Below are positions 1 through 8,691 of a stretch of DNA of 64,000 bases, piece after piece. This DNA comes from DASQUK01 sp963756425. Its GTDB lineage: Bacteria > Actinomycetota > Acidimicrobiia > Acidimicrobiales > VFJN01. The position numbers and the translations under genes were made by a program. Each line of letters starts with the position of its first letter. Position 1 is the stretch's first letter. Location: NCBI GenBank assembly GCA_963756425.1, contig CAVWNW010000003.1:248001-312000 (forward strand), given 5' to 3'. The notes below the pieces were generated by a model. It was not told where the DNA came from, did not search any database, and worked only from the letters and a program-made list of their open reading frames with translations.

Positions 1-648
1 CGCGTCGACACCCACGTCGCACCCGGCTGCCCCACCAGCGCCCACGGCCCCGTGCGGCTCGCGGGCGAGACCGTCGGCGACGACATCGCCTGCGTGGGGT
101 TCGGGCCCCGGCTGCCCAAGCTGCTCGACGCCTCCGGCGCTGACGCCATCGTCGTGGTCGGCGGGTTGGCCGACCTCGGGGAGCGGGAGATCGACCGGAA
201 GTGGCGCCACCTCGGGGACCCGGTGTTCGACGACTGGCTCGGCGACCGCTACGACGACCTGGCCGACAGGCTGGCGGGGCAGGATGTGCCGGTGCTGTGG
301 GCGACGTATCCGCACGTGCGGCTGGCCCCGGGCAATGATGGCGTGGGCGACTGGACGACGGTGGCGGAGAACGATCCGCTGCGGGTCGAGAGGCTCAACG
401 AGATCATCCACGACACGGTGTCGGGGCGCGACGACTTCTCGGTGATCGACCTCGACGCCTGGACCCAGGACCTGCCCGCCGGCGGTGCCTTCGGCGCCAA
501 GTACCGGCTCGAAGGCCGCGACCTCACCGAGGCCGGCGCGGACGCCGCCGCCCGCTGGCTCGTGCCCAAGGTCCTGGAGGCCACCGGCACCGAACCGCCG
601 CCCACCGACGAGGACGGCGACGCCACCACCAGCACTACCGCGGGCTAG
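1..648 (+). CDS. SGNH-hydrolase-like domain protein, 5' end outside window
   Basis: The frame is open from the first base with no stop upstream, so these 215 residues are the C-terminal part of a longer protein; the GTG at 52 is probably internal. The visible blocks are a strand AIVVVGGLADL, a helix with DDWLGDRYDDLADRL, a strand VPVLWATYP, a helix RVERLNEIIHD and a final RDLTEAGADAAARWLVP. This order resembles the SGNH hydrolase domain that follows the acyltransferase-3 membrane domain in many actinobacterial cell-surface O-acyltransferases (family knowledge). In active members the last block reads D-x-x-H-[LF]-T; here it is E-G-R-D-L-T, so the catalytic His and its partner Asp seem substituted. 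The tail is Thr-rich. Family assignment is tentative because the N-terminus is missing. Confidence 0.5.
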   Translation, partial: RVDTHVAPGCPTSAHGPVRLAGETVGDDIACVGFGPRLPKLLDASGADAIVVVGGLADLGEREIDRKWRHLGDPVFDDWLGDRYDDLADRLAGQDVPVLWATYPHVRLAPGNDGVGDWTTVAENDPLRVERLNEIIHDTVSGRDDFSVIDLDAWTQDLPAGGAFGAKYRLEGRDLTEAGADAAARWLVPKVLEATGTEPPPTDEDGDATTSTTAG

Positions 649-660
649 CGGCAGCATCCC

Positions 661-675
661 GAGGCAATAGGTTCC
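661..675 (+). repeat. Dispersed 15-bp element, copy 1
   Basis: GAGGCAATAGGTTCC, a 13/15 match to the consensus GAGGTCATAGGTTCC that recurs at 690-725 and at 51448-51541. It lies 12 bp after the stop of the SGNH-like gene. Confidence 0.6.
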
Positions 676-689
676 GGCGTACCGAGCCC

Positions 690-725
690 GAGGTCATTGG
701 TTCCCGATCTGGAACCTATGGCCTC
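690..725 (+). repeat. Inverted pair of the dispersed element forming a hairpin
   Basis: GAGGTCATTGGTTCC, loop CGATCT, then GGAACCTATGGCCTC. The arms pair at 13 of 15 positions plus one G-U. There is no T-run after it. It may act as an actinobacterial T-less terminator for the SGNH-like gene, or it may simply be a mobile or REP-like palindrome. The same arrangement (two forward copies, 6-nt loop, reverse copy) occurs near 51.5 kb. Confidence 0.6.
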
Positions 726-828
726 ATCCTCGATCGGGCGGAACCCGGTGCCTCACGGGGTCCCTTGGCTGTTGCCCCCGGTTGATCACGGTCGGTCGCG
801 CGACCGGGTGCCATGCTGGGCCCGCCCC

Positions 829-1956
829 ATGGCCACCTTCATCCTCCGTCTCGACGACCCCGTTGACGCCGCCCCCGACGCCCCGCGCCTCGCGGTCAAG
901 GACCTGCTCGACGTGGCCGGCACGCCGACGACCGCCGGTTCCGCCGTGGTCGCCGCCGCGGCCGAGCCGGCCGCCACCGACGCCCCCTGCGTCGCCGCGG
1001 CCCGGGCCGCCGGAGTCCGGATCGTCGGCAAGGTCAACCTCCACGAGCTGGCGTTCGGAGGTACCGGCATCAACCCCCACTTCGGCACCCCGGTGAACCC
1101 GCTCGACCCGACCCGCATCCCGGGCGGTTCGTCGAGCGGTTCCGCCGTGGCCGTGGCCACCGGCGAGGCCGACGTCGCCATCGGCACGGACACCGCCGGA
1201 TCGGTCCGCACCCCGTCGGCCTGCTGCGGCACCGTCGGCCTCAAGACCACCTGGGGACGCATCCCGACCACCGGGGTGTGGCCGCTCGCCCCGTCGCTCG
1301 ACACGGTCGGCCCGATGGCCCGAGATGTGGCCGGCGTGACCCTCGGCATGCAGCTCCTGGAGCCCGGGTTCACGGCGCAGGCATCGAGCGCTACCACCGT
1401 GGGCCGGGTACGGCTGCCGATCCGGGTCGACCCCGTCGTCGACCGGGCCGTCGACGACCTGCTGGCCGCGAGCGGCCTCGACGTGGTCGACCTCGTCCTG
1501 CCGGGGTGGGCGGCCGCGGCGCGGGCCGGCGGCACCGTGCTCTTCGGCGAGGCGTGGCTGACGGACCACACCCTCTACGAGGCCGACGCCGCGGGCCTGG
1601 GTGACGAGACACGGGACCGGCTCGAGCAGGGGCGGGCCATCCCCGCCGCCGATCTTGCCGCCGCCCGTGCCCACGCCCGCGCCTGGCGCCAGGAGCTCGC
1701 CACGGTGTTCGCCGGCGTCGAGCTGCTGGCCCTGCCGACCCTGCCGGTGCTGGCCACGCGCCTCGACGAGCCGCCGGCCGACAGCCGCACACCCAACGTG
1801 CCCGTCAACCTGGCCGGCCTCCCCGCCCTGGCCCTCCCCGCGCCGACCGGCGGGCCCCTGCCCGCCAGCGTCCAGCTCGTGGGGCCGCGCGGGTCGGAAC
1901 CCCTGCTCCTGGCGACCGGCGCCGTGCTGGAGGCTGCGGCGCTCGCACGGTCCTGA
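829..1956 (+). CDS. Amidase signature family hydrolase
   Basis: A 375-residue member of the amidase signature superfamily, which hydrolyses amides through a Ser-cisSer-Lys triad. The triad is visible as K24 (LAVKDLLDVAG), S101 in GGSSSGS and S125 in DTAGSVRTP; the S101-S125 spacing of 24 equals that of GatA. The length is short for the family (usually 450-500), as in small actinobacterial amidases, and there is no sign of GatB or GatC nearby, so it is not the tRNA amidotransferase subunit. The ATG at 829 is chosen because the protein then begins just before the conserved Lys block; the TTG at 697 would run through the repeat hairpin. The substrate cannot be read from the sequence. The next gene follows after 13 bp. 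Confidence 0.85.
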   Translation: MATFILRLDDPVDAAPDAPRLAVKDLLDVAGTPTTAGSAVVAAAAEPAATDAPCVAAARAAGVRIVGKVNLHELAFGGTGINPHFGTPVNPLDPTRIPGGSSSGSAVAVATGEADVAIGTDTAGSVRTPSACCGTVGLKTTWGRIPTTGVWPLAPSLDTVGPMARDVAGVTLGMQLLEPGFTAQASSATTVGRVRLPIRVDPVVDRAVDDLLAASGLDVVDLVLPGWAAAARAGGTVLFGEAWLTDHTLYEADAAGLGDETRDRLEQGRAIPAADLAAARAHARAWRQELATVFAGVELLALPTLPVLATRLDEPPADSRTPNVPVNLAGLPALALPAPTGGPLPASVQLVGPRGSEPLLLATGAVLEAAALARS

Positions 1957-1969
1957 ACGCCCCTCGTCC

Positions 1970-2419
1970 ATGACCCGCATCCGCGTCCGGGCCACGATCG
2001 ACGCTCCCCGCGATGCCGTGTGGACGCGCTTGGCGGACATCGCCGACCACGTCCAGTGGATGGCCGACGCCAGCGCCATCCGGTTCACGGGCGAGCGCCG
2101 CTCCGGGGTCGGGACCACGTTCGAGTGCGAGACCCGGATCGGTCCGCTCCGCACCACCGACGCGATGGAGGTGACCGAGTGGCGCGAGGGCCGGTCGCTC
2201 GGTGTCCGCCATGCGGGCGTCGTCTCCGGCGCCGGGCGCTTCGTGCTGGACGACGGCGGGCCCGCGTCGACCAGCGTCACCTGGGACGAGCGGCTGCGCT
2301 TCCCCTGGTGGCTCGGCGGCCCAGTCGGCGGCCTCGTGGCCGCTCCGGTGCTCCGCCTGGTGTGGCGGGGCAACCTGCGGCGGCTGGCCTCGCTGGTGGA
2401 GAATCGGGCGCATGGCTGA
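1970..2419 (+). CDS. SRPBCC (START/polyketide cyclase-like) family protein
   Basis: A 149-residue protein with the typical SRPBCC opening: a beta strand (TRIRVRATIDAP) followed by a helix (DAVWTRLADIADHVQWM), then a series of strands and a long C-terminal helix (PVLRLVWRGNLRRLASLVEN). The fold encloses a hydrophobic ligand cavity; the ligand is unknown. The stop codon overlaps the start of the following PPOX-family gene by 8 nt, so the pair is probably translationally coupled. No catalytic residues can be assigned. Confidence 0.75.
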   Translation: MTRIRVRATIDAPRDAVWTRLADIADHVQWMADASAIRFTGERRSGVGTTFECETRIGPLRTTDAMEVTEWREGRSLGVRHAGVVSGAGRFVLDDGGPASTSVTWDERLRFPWWLGGPVGGLVAAPVLRLVWRGNLRRLASLVENRAHG

Positions 2420-2912
2420 GGAACCGCGCGCCAGCAGGCCCCACATGCCCGGCTACGGCATCCGGCAGCCGGCCGAGGGCACCGGCCTGCTCCCCTGGTC
2501 GTGGGCAACGGAGCGGCTCACCCGGTCACACGACTACTGGCTTGCGACCACGCGCCCCGACGGCCGGCCCCACATCATGCCGGTGTGGGGCCTGTGGTGG
2601 GACGACGCCGTCTGGTTCAGCAGCGGGCTGCGCTCGAGCAAGGCCCGCAACCTGGCCGCGGATCCCCGCTGCGGCATCACGACCGACGACGCGCAGGAGC
2701 CCGTCGTGCTGGAGGGCACGGCCGCCCAGGTCCGGGACGCGGACACCATCCGGGGATTCGCCCAGCGGCTGGGGGCGAAGTACGAGACCGACTACGGCAT
2801 CGACTTCTTCGACCCGGACGTCAACGGCACCTATCGCGTGGTGCCGACCTGGGCGTTCGGACTGATGGAAAGCGACTTCGAAGGCTCGCCCACCCGCTGG
2901 GAATTCGCCTAG
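2412..2912 (+). CDS. Pyridoxamine 5'-phosphate oxidase family (split-barrel flavin-binding) protein
   Basis: A 166-residue split-barrel protein. Diagnostic segments are YWLATTRPDGRPHIMPVWGLWW (first strands, about residues 39-60), VWFSSGLRSSKARNLAADPR (cofactor-phosphate contact region) and TYRVVPTWAFGL near the end. Members bind FMN, F420 or heme and act as oxidoreductases; in actinobacteria F420-dependent versions are frequent, but the cofactor cannot be told here. The ATG at 2412 lies inside the end of the SRPBCC gene, indicating co-expression. It converges with the rhomboid gene, with only 8 bp between the stops. Confidence 0.8.
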   Translation: MAEEPRASRPHMPGYGIRQPAEGTGLLPWSWATERLTRSHDYWLATTRPDGRPHIMPVWGLWWDDAVWFSSGLRSSKARNLAADPRCGITTDDAQEPVVLEGTAAQVRDADTIRGFAQRLGAKYETDYGIDFFDPDVNGTYRVVPTWAFGLMESDFEGSPTRWEFA

Positions 2913-2920
2913 TGGGGCGC

Positions 2921-3739
2921 TCAGGCGACGATCAGGCAGCCGGCGAAGAGGGCCACCGCGATCGCGCCGCACGCTAAGACCGGCAGGGCCGGCGGCGTGT
3001 TGCGGCCCAGGCGCGGCCCCCACTCCCAGAGGATCCAGCCGCCCACCGCCCCGGCGATAAGCCCGCCGATGTGGCCACCGATGGAGATCCCCGGGACAGC
3101 AAACGTGAAGATCAGGTTGATCACGATCAGCGGCCCGATGCCGGTGCTGAAGGGGTCGACGCCGCGGGACCGAAGGGCGATGAACGTGGCGCCCATGAGC
3201 CCGAACACCGCCCCGGAGGCGCCGAGGGTAGGGGCGTTGGGGTCGAGGATGAGCACCAGGAACGACCCCCCGAGCAGCGACATGAGGTAGAGGGTCGCGA
3301 ACGCCCAGCGCTTGACCGCCGGCTCCAGCAGCTTCCCGAGCTGCCACAGCAGGAACATGTTGAACCCGATGTGAAACAGGTTGGCGTGCAGGAACCCGGC
3401 CGTGATCGGCCGCCACCAGTCCCCCGCCGCCACTGCCGGGCCGTAGAGCGCACCCTCGGCCGTCAAGCGGTGGTCGCCGAACTGGTTCGTCCCCGAGAGC
3501 ATGTCGACGATGAAGACCGCCACGTTGGCCGCGACCAGCGCCATGGTGACAACGGGTCGGGTGGCCAGCGACCGCAGGGGGATCGTGCGCTGCCGGCCCG
3601 AGCGCGCACACTCGGGGCAGTGGAAGCCCACCGACGCCTGGTTCATGCACGACGGGCAGATGGGCCGATCGCAGCGCTGGCAGCGCACGCCGGCCCGGCG
3701 ATCACCGTGTCGGTAGCAGGTCTGCACGCTCGTGGCCAC
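2921..3739 (-). CDS. Rhomboid family intramembrane serine protease with N-terminal zinc finger
   Basis: A 272-residue membrane protease. Residues 8-44 form a B-box-like zinc finger (C8, C20/C23, C28/C31, H40-C41/C44). Six or more membrane segments follow from about residue 61. The rhomboid catalytic dyad is present: S175 in GASGAVFG and H223 in GGHIGG, with the H-x4-H-x3-N motif (H118, H123, N127) of the TM2 region. Rhomboids cleave membrane-anchored substrates within the bilayer. The cytosolic zinc finger is known in actinobacterial rhomboids and may recruit partners (inference). The GTG start is supported by a TAGCCT box exactly 6 nt upstream, which implies a leaderless transcript. Confidence 0.9.
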   Translation of the reverse strand: MATSVQTCYRHGDRRAGVRCQRCDRPICPSCMNQASVGFHCPECARSGRQRTIPLRSLATRPVVTMALVAANVAVFIVDMLSGTNQFGDHRLTAEGALYGPAVAAGDWWRPITAGFLHANLFHIGFNMFLLWQLGKLLEPAVKRWAFATLYLMSLLGGSFLVLILDPNAPTLGASGAVFGLMGATFIALRSRGVDPFSTGIGPLIVINLIFTFAVPGISIGGHIGGLIAGAVGGWILWEWGPRLGRNTPPALPVLACGAIAVALFAGCLIVA

Positions 3740-3745
3740 TGATCG

Positions 3746-3751
3746 AGGCTA
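3746..3751 (-). promoter_or_regulatory. -10 box, leaderless rhomboid gene
   Basis: TAGCCT on the minus strand, 6 nt before the GTG start at 3739, a spacing that puts the transcription start at or beside the start codon. Confidence 0.5.
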
Positions 3752-3776
3752 CAGGCGCGGTGCCCGATCCGGCCGG

Positions 3777-5012
3777 TCAGGCCGCCGACGGGTCGACCGA
3801 ACCGGCGCCGCTCACCGCGACGTCCGGAACCCGGGCGAGGTGGCGCACGCCGATCCGGTCACGCAGCAGCCACTGCGCGCCGAGCCCGGCGCCGGCGATG
3901 ACGGCGGCGACCGCGAACCCGCCGCGGTAGTTGGTCAACGACACCGCGACGCCGACGAGGGTCGCGCCGAACCCGCTCGACAGGTCGAAGAAAACCGAGA
4001 ACGTCCCTACTGCGTGGCTCCGCTCGCTCTCGGGCGCCGCGCCCATGACGGCGGTGAACAGTGACGGGTACAGGAGCGACATGCCGATCCCCAGCGGGAC
4101 GGCGGCAAGCCAGATGGCGGGCACCGACCCCCACACCGCGACCAGCCCCACGCCGAAGCCCACGCCGCAGAGGGCCATGGTCGAGCCGCGCCGCCAGCCC
4201 AGCCGATCGGGCAGGCGGGCCCCGACGATCCGGACGACGAGGACGAGCCCGGCGTAGAGCCCGAACACGCCGCCCACGTTCTCCTGGCCCAGATCCTCGG
4301 CGAACAGCGGGACGAACGACGAGAACGCGATGAACGGGACGAGCCCGAGGAACAGGATCACCCCCGGCAACAAGGCGTCCCGCTGCAGGAAGCTGCGGTG
4401 GGGAGCCACCGCCACCGTAGGCCCCCTGGGGATCCACAGGCTGATGATCGCGGCACAGAAGCAGCAGGCCGCCAGCGCGATCCACAGCGTGGCGAAGCCG
4501 TGCGTGACCAGCGACTCGCCGATCGGCGGTCCGACGGCCAGGCCGCCGTAGAGCGCGACCGAGAAGTAGGACGCCGCCTCGCCCCGGCGGTGGTCCGGCG
4601 CCAGGTCCTGGGCGGCGGTGGCCACCCCGACGAACATGGCCGCCTCGCCGGCGCCGGTGAGCAGCCGGGCGAGCACGAGCATCCACAGCTCGGTGGCGGC
4701 GCCATACAGCAGGATCGAGACACCGACGATCGTGGCTCCGGACACCGCCAGGACCCGCCGGCCACGCGTGTCCCCGATGCGCCCGGTCCAGGGGCGTAAC
4801 AGGGCCGCCGTCACCGCCAGCGAGCCGACGCCCACGCCCACCTGGACGCCCCCGCCGCCCAGCTCGCCCTCGACGAACCGGGGCACGGTGGGGATGAGCG
4901 CACCGAGGGCGATGAAGTACGCGAACGCCGCCAGCATGACCACCGCGAACTGCGCGGTGAGCAGGCTCTTTTGGTCGTCGTCTAGTGGAGCCGGGGGGAT
5001 GTCGGCAGGCAC
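3777..5012 (-). CDS. MFS transporter
   Basis: A 411-residue, 12-segment major facilitator. Motif A appears as GRIGDTRGRRVL between TM2 and TM3, with a second weaker copy after TM8 (LPDRLGWRRGSTMAL). The substrate is unknown; the family contains drug and sugar efflux proteins. GTG at 5012 is chosen because the protein then starts with a short polar segment directly before TM1; the frame stays open further upstream only because of base composition and would overlap glgB. It lies 44 bp downstream of glgB on the same strand, so co-transcription with mak-glgB is possible. The N-terminal start is the least certain part. Confidence 0.8.
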   Translation of the reverse strand: MPADIPPAPLDDDQKSLLTAQFAVVMLAAFAYFIALGALIPTVPRFVEGELGGGGVQVGVGVGSLAVTAALLRPWTGRIGDTRGRRVLAVSGATIVGVSILLYGAATELWMLVLARLLTGAGEAAMFVGVATAAQDLAPDHRRGEAASYFSVALYGGLAVGPPIGESLVTHGFATLWIALAACCFCAAIISLWIPRGPTVAVAPHRSFLQRDALLPGVILFLGLVPFIAFSSFVPLFAEDLGQENVGGVFGLYAGLVLVVRIVGARLPDRLGWRRGSTMALCGVGFGVGLVAVWGSVPAIWLAAVPLGIGMSLLYPSLFTAVMGAAPESERSHAVGTFSVFFDLSSGFGATLVGVAVSLTNYRGGFAVAAVIAGAGLGAQWLLRDRIGVRHLARVPDVAVSGAGSVDPSAA

Positions 5013-5056
5013 AGGAGGGTCCAGCTTCCCACCCGGGCCCCGGCGCTCACCACCCG

Positions 5057-7231
5057 CTACCCGCCCGGCACCAGCCACCGGACGGCCAGCGGCGGCAGCG
5101 TCAGGACCGCCGAGTCCGGCTGCCCCTGCCATGGCGTGCCGTCCGTGTGCACCTCCGGCTGGACCACGCCGCTGCCGCCCCAGCGCTCCTCGTCGGTGTT
5201 CAGCGCGTCGACCCAGCGGCCCGGCGACGGCAGGCCGATCCGGTAGCCGTGCCGGGGCACGGGCGTGAGGTTGGCGACACACGCCACGACGCCGGCGTCG
5301 TCCCCCGATCCCAGCCGCAGGTACGCGTAAACCGACGAGTCGCGGTCGTTGGCGTCGAGCCAGGCGAACCCCGTCGGCGTGGTGTCGCCCGACCACAACG
5401 CCGGACGGGTCGACTCCACCGCGTTGAGCTCGCGGAGCAGGTCGCGCACGCCTCGGTGCAGCGGATCGGCCAGCAGGTACCAATCGATCTCGCGGTCCTG
5501 GCTCCACTCCCGTTCCTGCGCTACCTCGGCGCCCATGAACAGCAGCTGCTTGCCGGGATGGGACCACATCCACGCGTACAGCGCCCGCAGGTTGGCGAAG
5601 CGCTGCCACGGGTCACCCGGCATCTTGTTCAGCAGGGACCCCTTGAGGTGCACGACCTCGTCGTGGCTGAGCGGCAGCACGTAGTTCTCGGTCCAGGCGT
5701 AGGTGAGGCCGAACGTGAGCAGGTCGTGGTGCCAGCGGCGGTGCACGGCCTCGTGGCCGAAGTACTCGAGGGTGTCGTGCATCCAGCCCATGTTCCACTT
5801 CTGGCTGAATCCCAGGCCGCCTGCGTCGACCGGTCGGGTCACCCCGCCCCACGCCGTCGACTCCTCCGCCACGGTGAGCACGCCGGGGTGGTCTCGGTGG
5901 ACCAGCACGTTCATCTCCTGCAGGAAGGAGATGGCCTCGAGGTTCTCTCGCCCCCCATGGCGGTTGGGCACCCACTCGCCCTCGCCGCGGGAGTAGTCGA
6001 GGTAGAGCATCGACGCGACGGCATCGACCCGCAGGCCGTCGACATGCATCTCCTCCAGCCAGTAACGCGCGCTGGCGACGAGGAAGTTGCGCACCTCGTT
6101 GCGCCCGAAGTTGAACACCAGGGTGCCCCAGTCCGGGTGCTCGCCCTGCCTGGGGTCCGCGTGCTCGTAGAGCGCGGTGCCGTCGAAGCGCGCCAACGCC
6201 CAGTCGTCGCGGGGGAAGTGGGCCGGCACCCAGTCGATGAGCACGCCGATCCCGCGCCGGTGCAGCTCGTCGACCAGGAACCGGAAGCCGTCGGGGTCGC
6301 CGAAGCGGGCGCTGGGTGCGAAGTAGCTCGACACCTGGTAGCCCCACGACGGGTCGTAGGGATGCTCGGTGGGGGGCAGCAGCTCAACGTGGGTGAAGCC
6401 AAGATCGGCCACATGGTCGGCAAGGGCCTCGGCGAGCTCGCCGTAGCCGTGGTAGCGGCCGTCCGGGTGCCGGCGCCACGAGCCCAGGTGCACCTCGTAG
6501 ACGGCCATGCGCTCGTCCCACGGACGCGCCGCGCCGCGGCGAGCCATCCACTCGCCGTCGCCCCACTCGAAGCTCGACCGGAAGATCACGCTCGCGGTGT
6601 CGGGCGGCGCCTCGGTGGCGGTGGCGAGGGGGTCGGCCTTCAGCCGCAGCGATCCGTCCGCGCCCAGCACCTCGTACTTGTACCTGTGCCCGGCGCGGGC
6701 CTCGGGCACGAAGATCTCCCACACCCCCGAGACCCCGAGGCTGCGCATGGGGTGGACTCGGCCGTCCCAGCCGTTCCAGTCGCCAACCACCCGCACGGCG
6801 CGGGCCGAGGGCGCCCACACGGCGAACCCGGTGCCCTCGACGCCCTGATGCACCCGGGGATGGGCTCCGAGCACCGTCCAGAGGCGCTCGTGGCGGCCCT
6901 CGCCGACCAGGTAGATGTCGAGCTCGCCCAGGGTCGGCCACAGGCTCCACGGCTCGACGACGGTGAGCTCGCCTCCGTCGCCGTCCTCACCCCAGCGGTA
7001 GGTGACCTCGTAGCCGGGGGCGGGCGCGGCGTCCACCACTGCCTCGAACACCCCGGCGTCGTGGACGCGGCGCATCGGCCGGCCCTCGAGCGTGGCCGAC
7101 GACGCGTCTGGCCGCCACGCACGGACCACCACCCGCCCGTCATCGTCGTGAATGCCCAGGAACCGGTGGGGGTCCCGGCACGTTCCCGCAACGAGCGACT
7201 CGATCTCGGCGATGCGGGGGACCGAGGCCAC
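5057..7231 (-). CDS. glgB: 1,4-alpha-glucan branching enzyme
   Basis: A 724-residue GH13 branching enzyme that cuts alpha-1,4 chains and re-attaches them as alpha-1,6 branches, the last step of the GlgE glucan pathway. Two N-terminal CBM48-like modules (about residues 15-110 and 125-220) precede the barrel. Catalytic residues are visible: the nucleophile Asp in DGLRVDAVASM (about 400), the acid/base Glu in VAEESTAW (about 454) and the transition-state Asp in LSHDEVVH (about 523). The start is GTG at 7231, 11 bp after the mak stop, with AGGA upstream. In the raw sequence the frame runs on into mak and gives an apparent 1180-residue fusion; a one-base error inside mak explains that. Confidence 0.93.
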   Translation of the reverse strand: MASVPRIAEIESLVAGTCRDPHRFLGIHDDDGRVVVRAWRPDASSATLEGRPMRRVHDAGVFEAVVDAAPAPGYEVTYRWGEDGDGGELTVVEPWSLWPTLGELDIYLVGEGRHERLWTVLGAHPRVHQGVEGTGFAVWAPSARAVRVVGDWNGWDGRVHPMRSLGVSGVWEIFVPEARAGHRYKYEVLGADGSLRLKADPLATATEAPPDTASVIFRSSFEWGDGEWMARRGAARPWDERMAVYEVHLGSWRRHPDGRYHGYGELAEALADHVADLGFTHVELLPPTEHPYDPSWGYQVSSYFAPSARFGDPDGFRFLVDELHRRGIGVLIDWVPAHFPRDDWALARFDGTALYEHADPRQGEHPDWGTLVFNFGRNEVRNFLVASARYWLEEMHVDGLRVDAVASMLYLDYSRGEGEWVPNRHGGRENLEAISFLQEMNVLVHRDHPGVLTVAEESTAWGGVTRPVDAGGLGFSQKWNMGWMHDTLEYFGHEAVHRRWHHDLLTFGLTYAWTENYVLPLSHDEVVHLKGSLLNKMPGDPWQRFANLRALYAWMWSHPGKQLLFMGAEVAQEREWSQDREIDWYLLADPLHRGVRDLLRELNAVESTRPALWSGDTTPTGFAWLDANDRDSSVYAYLRLGSGDDAGVVACVANLTPVPRHGYRIGLPSPGRWVDALNTDEERWGGSGVVQPEVHTDGTPWQGQPDSAVLTLPPLAVRWLVPGG

Positions 7232-7242
7232 GGGGCGTCCTG

Positions 7243-8599
7243 CTAGGCGACCAACGCGAGCGTGCGCCGCACGGCAGACGCCGGGATGTCGACCCAGTCG
7301 GGCCGGTGCGAAAGCTCGTAGATGATCTCGTACAGGGCCTTGTCGAGCTCGAAGGCCCGCAGCAGCGATTCCCGGTCGGCGGGCGAGGCGGGCAGCAGTT
7401 GGTCGATGCCCGGGACCGACTGGTAGCCCCGCCAGATACTCGCCCGCGGCCCGGGACTCCCATCGGTCCGCGAGGTCGACCGACTCGGGGTCGACGTCGC
7501 GGCCCCGCTCGGCGAGCCCCCTGCGGGCCGCGTAGTGGAAGGACCGGACCATGCCGGCCACGTCCCGCAAGGGCGACGATGGTCGCACCCGCTCGCCTAC
7601 GGGCCTGACCGGTTCGCCCTCGAAGTCGAGGACGAACCAGCCGGCGTCCGACAGGAGCATCTGTGCCAGGTGGAGGTCGCCGTGGATGCGGGTCGCCCGC
7701 CCGGGGTCGGCGACGTCGACGAGCGCCGCCAGCGCGGCATCGACGGCTGCGGCATCGACGACCTCCGCCAGCGGCGTCGCCGCTGCAGCCGCAACCTCCG
7801 GCAGCCGTTCGAGCTGTGCTCGGAAGCCCTCGAGCCAGTCCTTGGGCGAGCCCGGCTCCGTCCCGAACACGTCGGCCAGCGCCAGGTGCAGGCGGGCGGT
7901 CACCTCGCCGAGCGTCAGGGCCTCGGGGCCGAAGTCGCCGCCGGCCTCGTCGGGTGGCAGCCGGGTGTTGAACAGGTCGCGCAGCGAGGTGCGGGCCAGT
8001 TCCCATGCATCCGTGGATCCCAGCAGGTACTGGCGCACGACGGCCAAGTCGGACCGCTCGTACCGCAGCTCGGCCAGCTGGGGGACGACGTGGGGGAAGC
8101 CCCGCTCCCCGAGCAGCTTGGTGATCTCGACGTCGGGATTGGGCTCCGGGTAGACCCGGCGGAACAGCTTGAGGATGAGCCGCTCGTCGTAGACCACCGA
8201 CGTGTTCGACTGTTCGACGACGAGGGGCCGCGCGACCTCCGCCGACTCGTCGGGTGCCACCCGCTCGAGCACCAGCAGCGCGAGGACGGGGTCGACGAGC
8301 GCGTCGTAGTAGATCCGACCATCGACCTCGCCGAGGGTCACCCGCGCCTTGCCCTGGAGGAACTCGCAGTCGCAGGGCACCGGCCGCCCGCCCAGCACGA
8401 CCTGGTAGGTGGCGCGGCCGCCGTCGGCCGCGATGGCGTCGACCAGGAGCCAGAGCAGCAACGGGTCGCCCTCCCGTGCGTCGAGGACGGTGACCGCCAC
8501 GTCGACAGGCGGCTCGTTGCCGGCGTACCACCGTTGCCGGGGCAGGAAGCCTCCCAGCAGCGGTGCCAGCGCCTCGCCTGGGGAGTCGAGACTGGGCAC
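7243..8599 (-). CDS. mak: Maltokinase (apparent +1 frameshift near its end)
   Basis: Maltokinase phosphorylates maltose at C1 with ATP to make maltose-1-phosphate for GlgE. The N-terminal cap LPRQRWYAG, the kinase motif HGDLHLAQ (about residue 305) and the metal-binding LDFEGEP are all present. After EYLAG the reading frame jumps: the family C-terminus (GYQSVPGIDQLLP, then ELDKALYEIIYELSHRPDW) continues in another frame and ends at TAG 7243-7245. The span is 3n+1, so one surplus base in the C run at 7427-7430 explains it; corrected length is 451 residues. GTG at 8599 has AGGTGG just upstream. It is followed at once by glgB. The gene is probably intact in the organism. Confidence 0.88.
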
Positions 8600-8652
8600 A
8601 CCACCTGCCTAGCACGCCCACCTCGCCCTGCGTACCTGCGGCGGTCGGAGCA

Positions 8653-8681
8653 GCCATGGCCACCCCAACCGCCGCAAGTTG
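8653..8681 (-). repeat. Dispersed 29-bp element, copy at 3' end of subtilase gene
   Basis: Matches 36866-36894 at 24 of 29 positions (GCCATGGC..CCCCAAC, then GCAAGTT). Both copies sit just after the stop codon of a minus-strand gene and can fold on that strand as CAAC..GTTG followed by GGGG, so they may be terminators or 3' stabilisers. Confidence 0.5.
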
Positions 8682-8691
8682 CTGTCGAGCT

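Noticed and set aside
829..1956. Amidase as GatA of the tRNA amidotransferase
   Set aside because: Too short, and no gatB or gatC in the window.
5057..8599. A bifunctional maltokinase-branching enzyme
   Set aside because: The junction is out of frame with both families; a one-base error with separate stop and start explains the sequence better.
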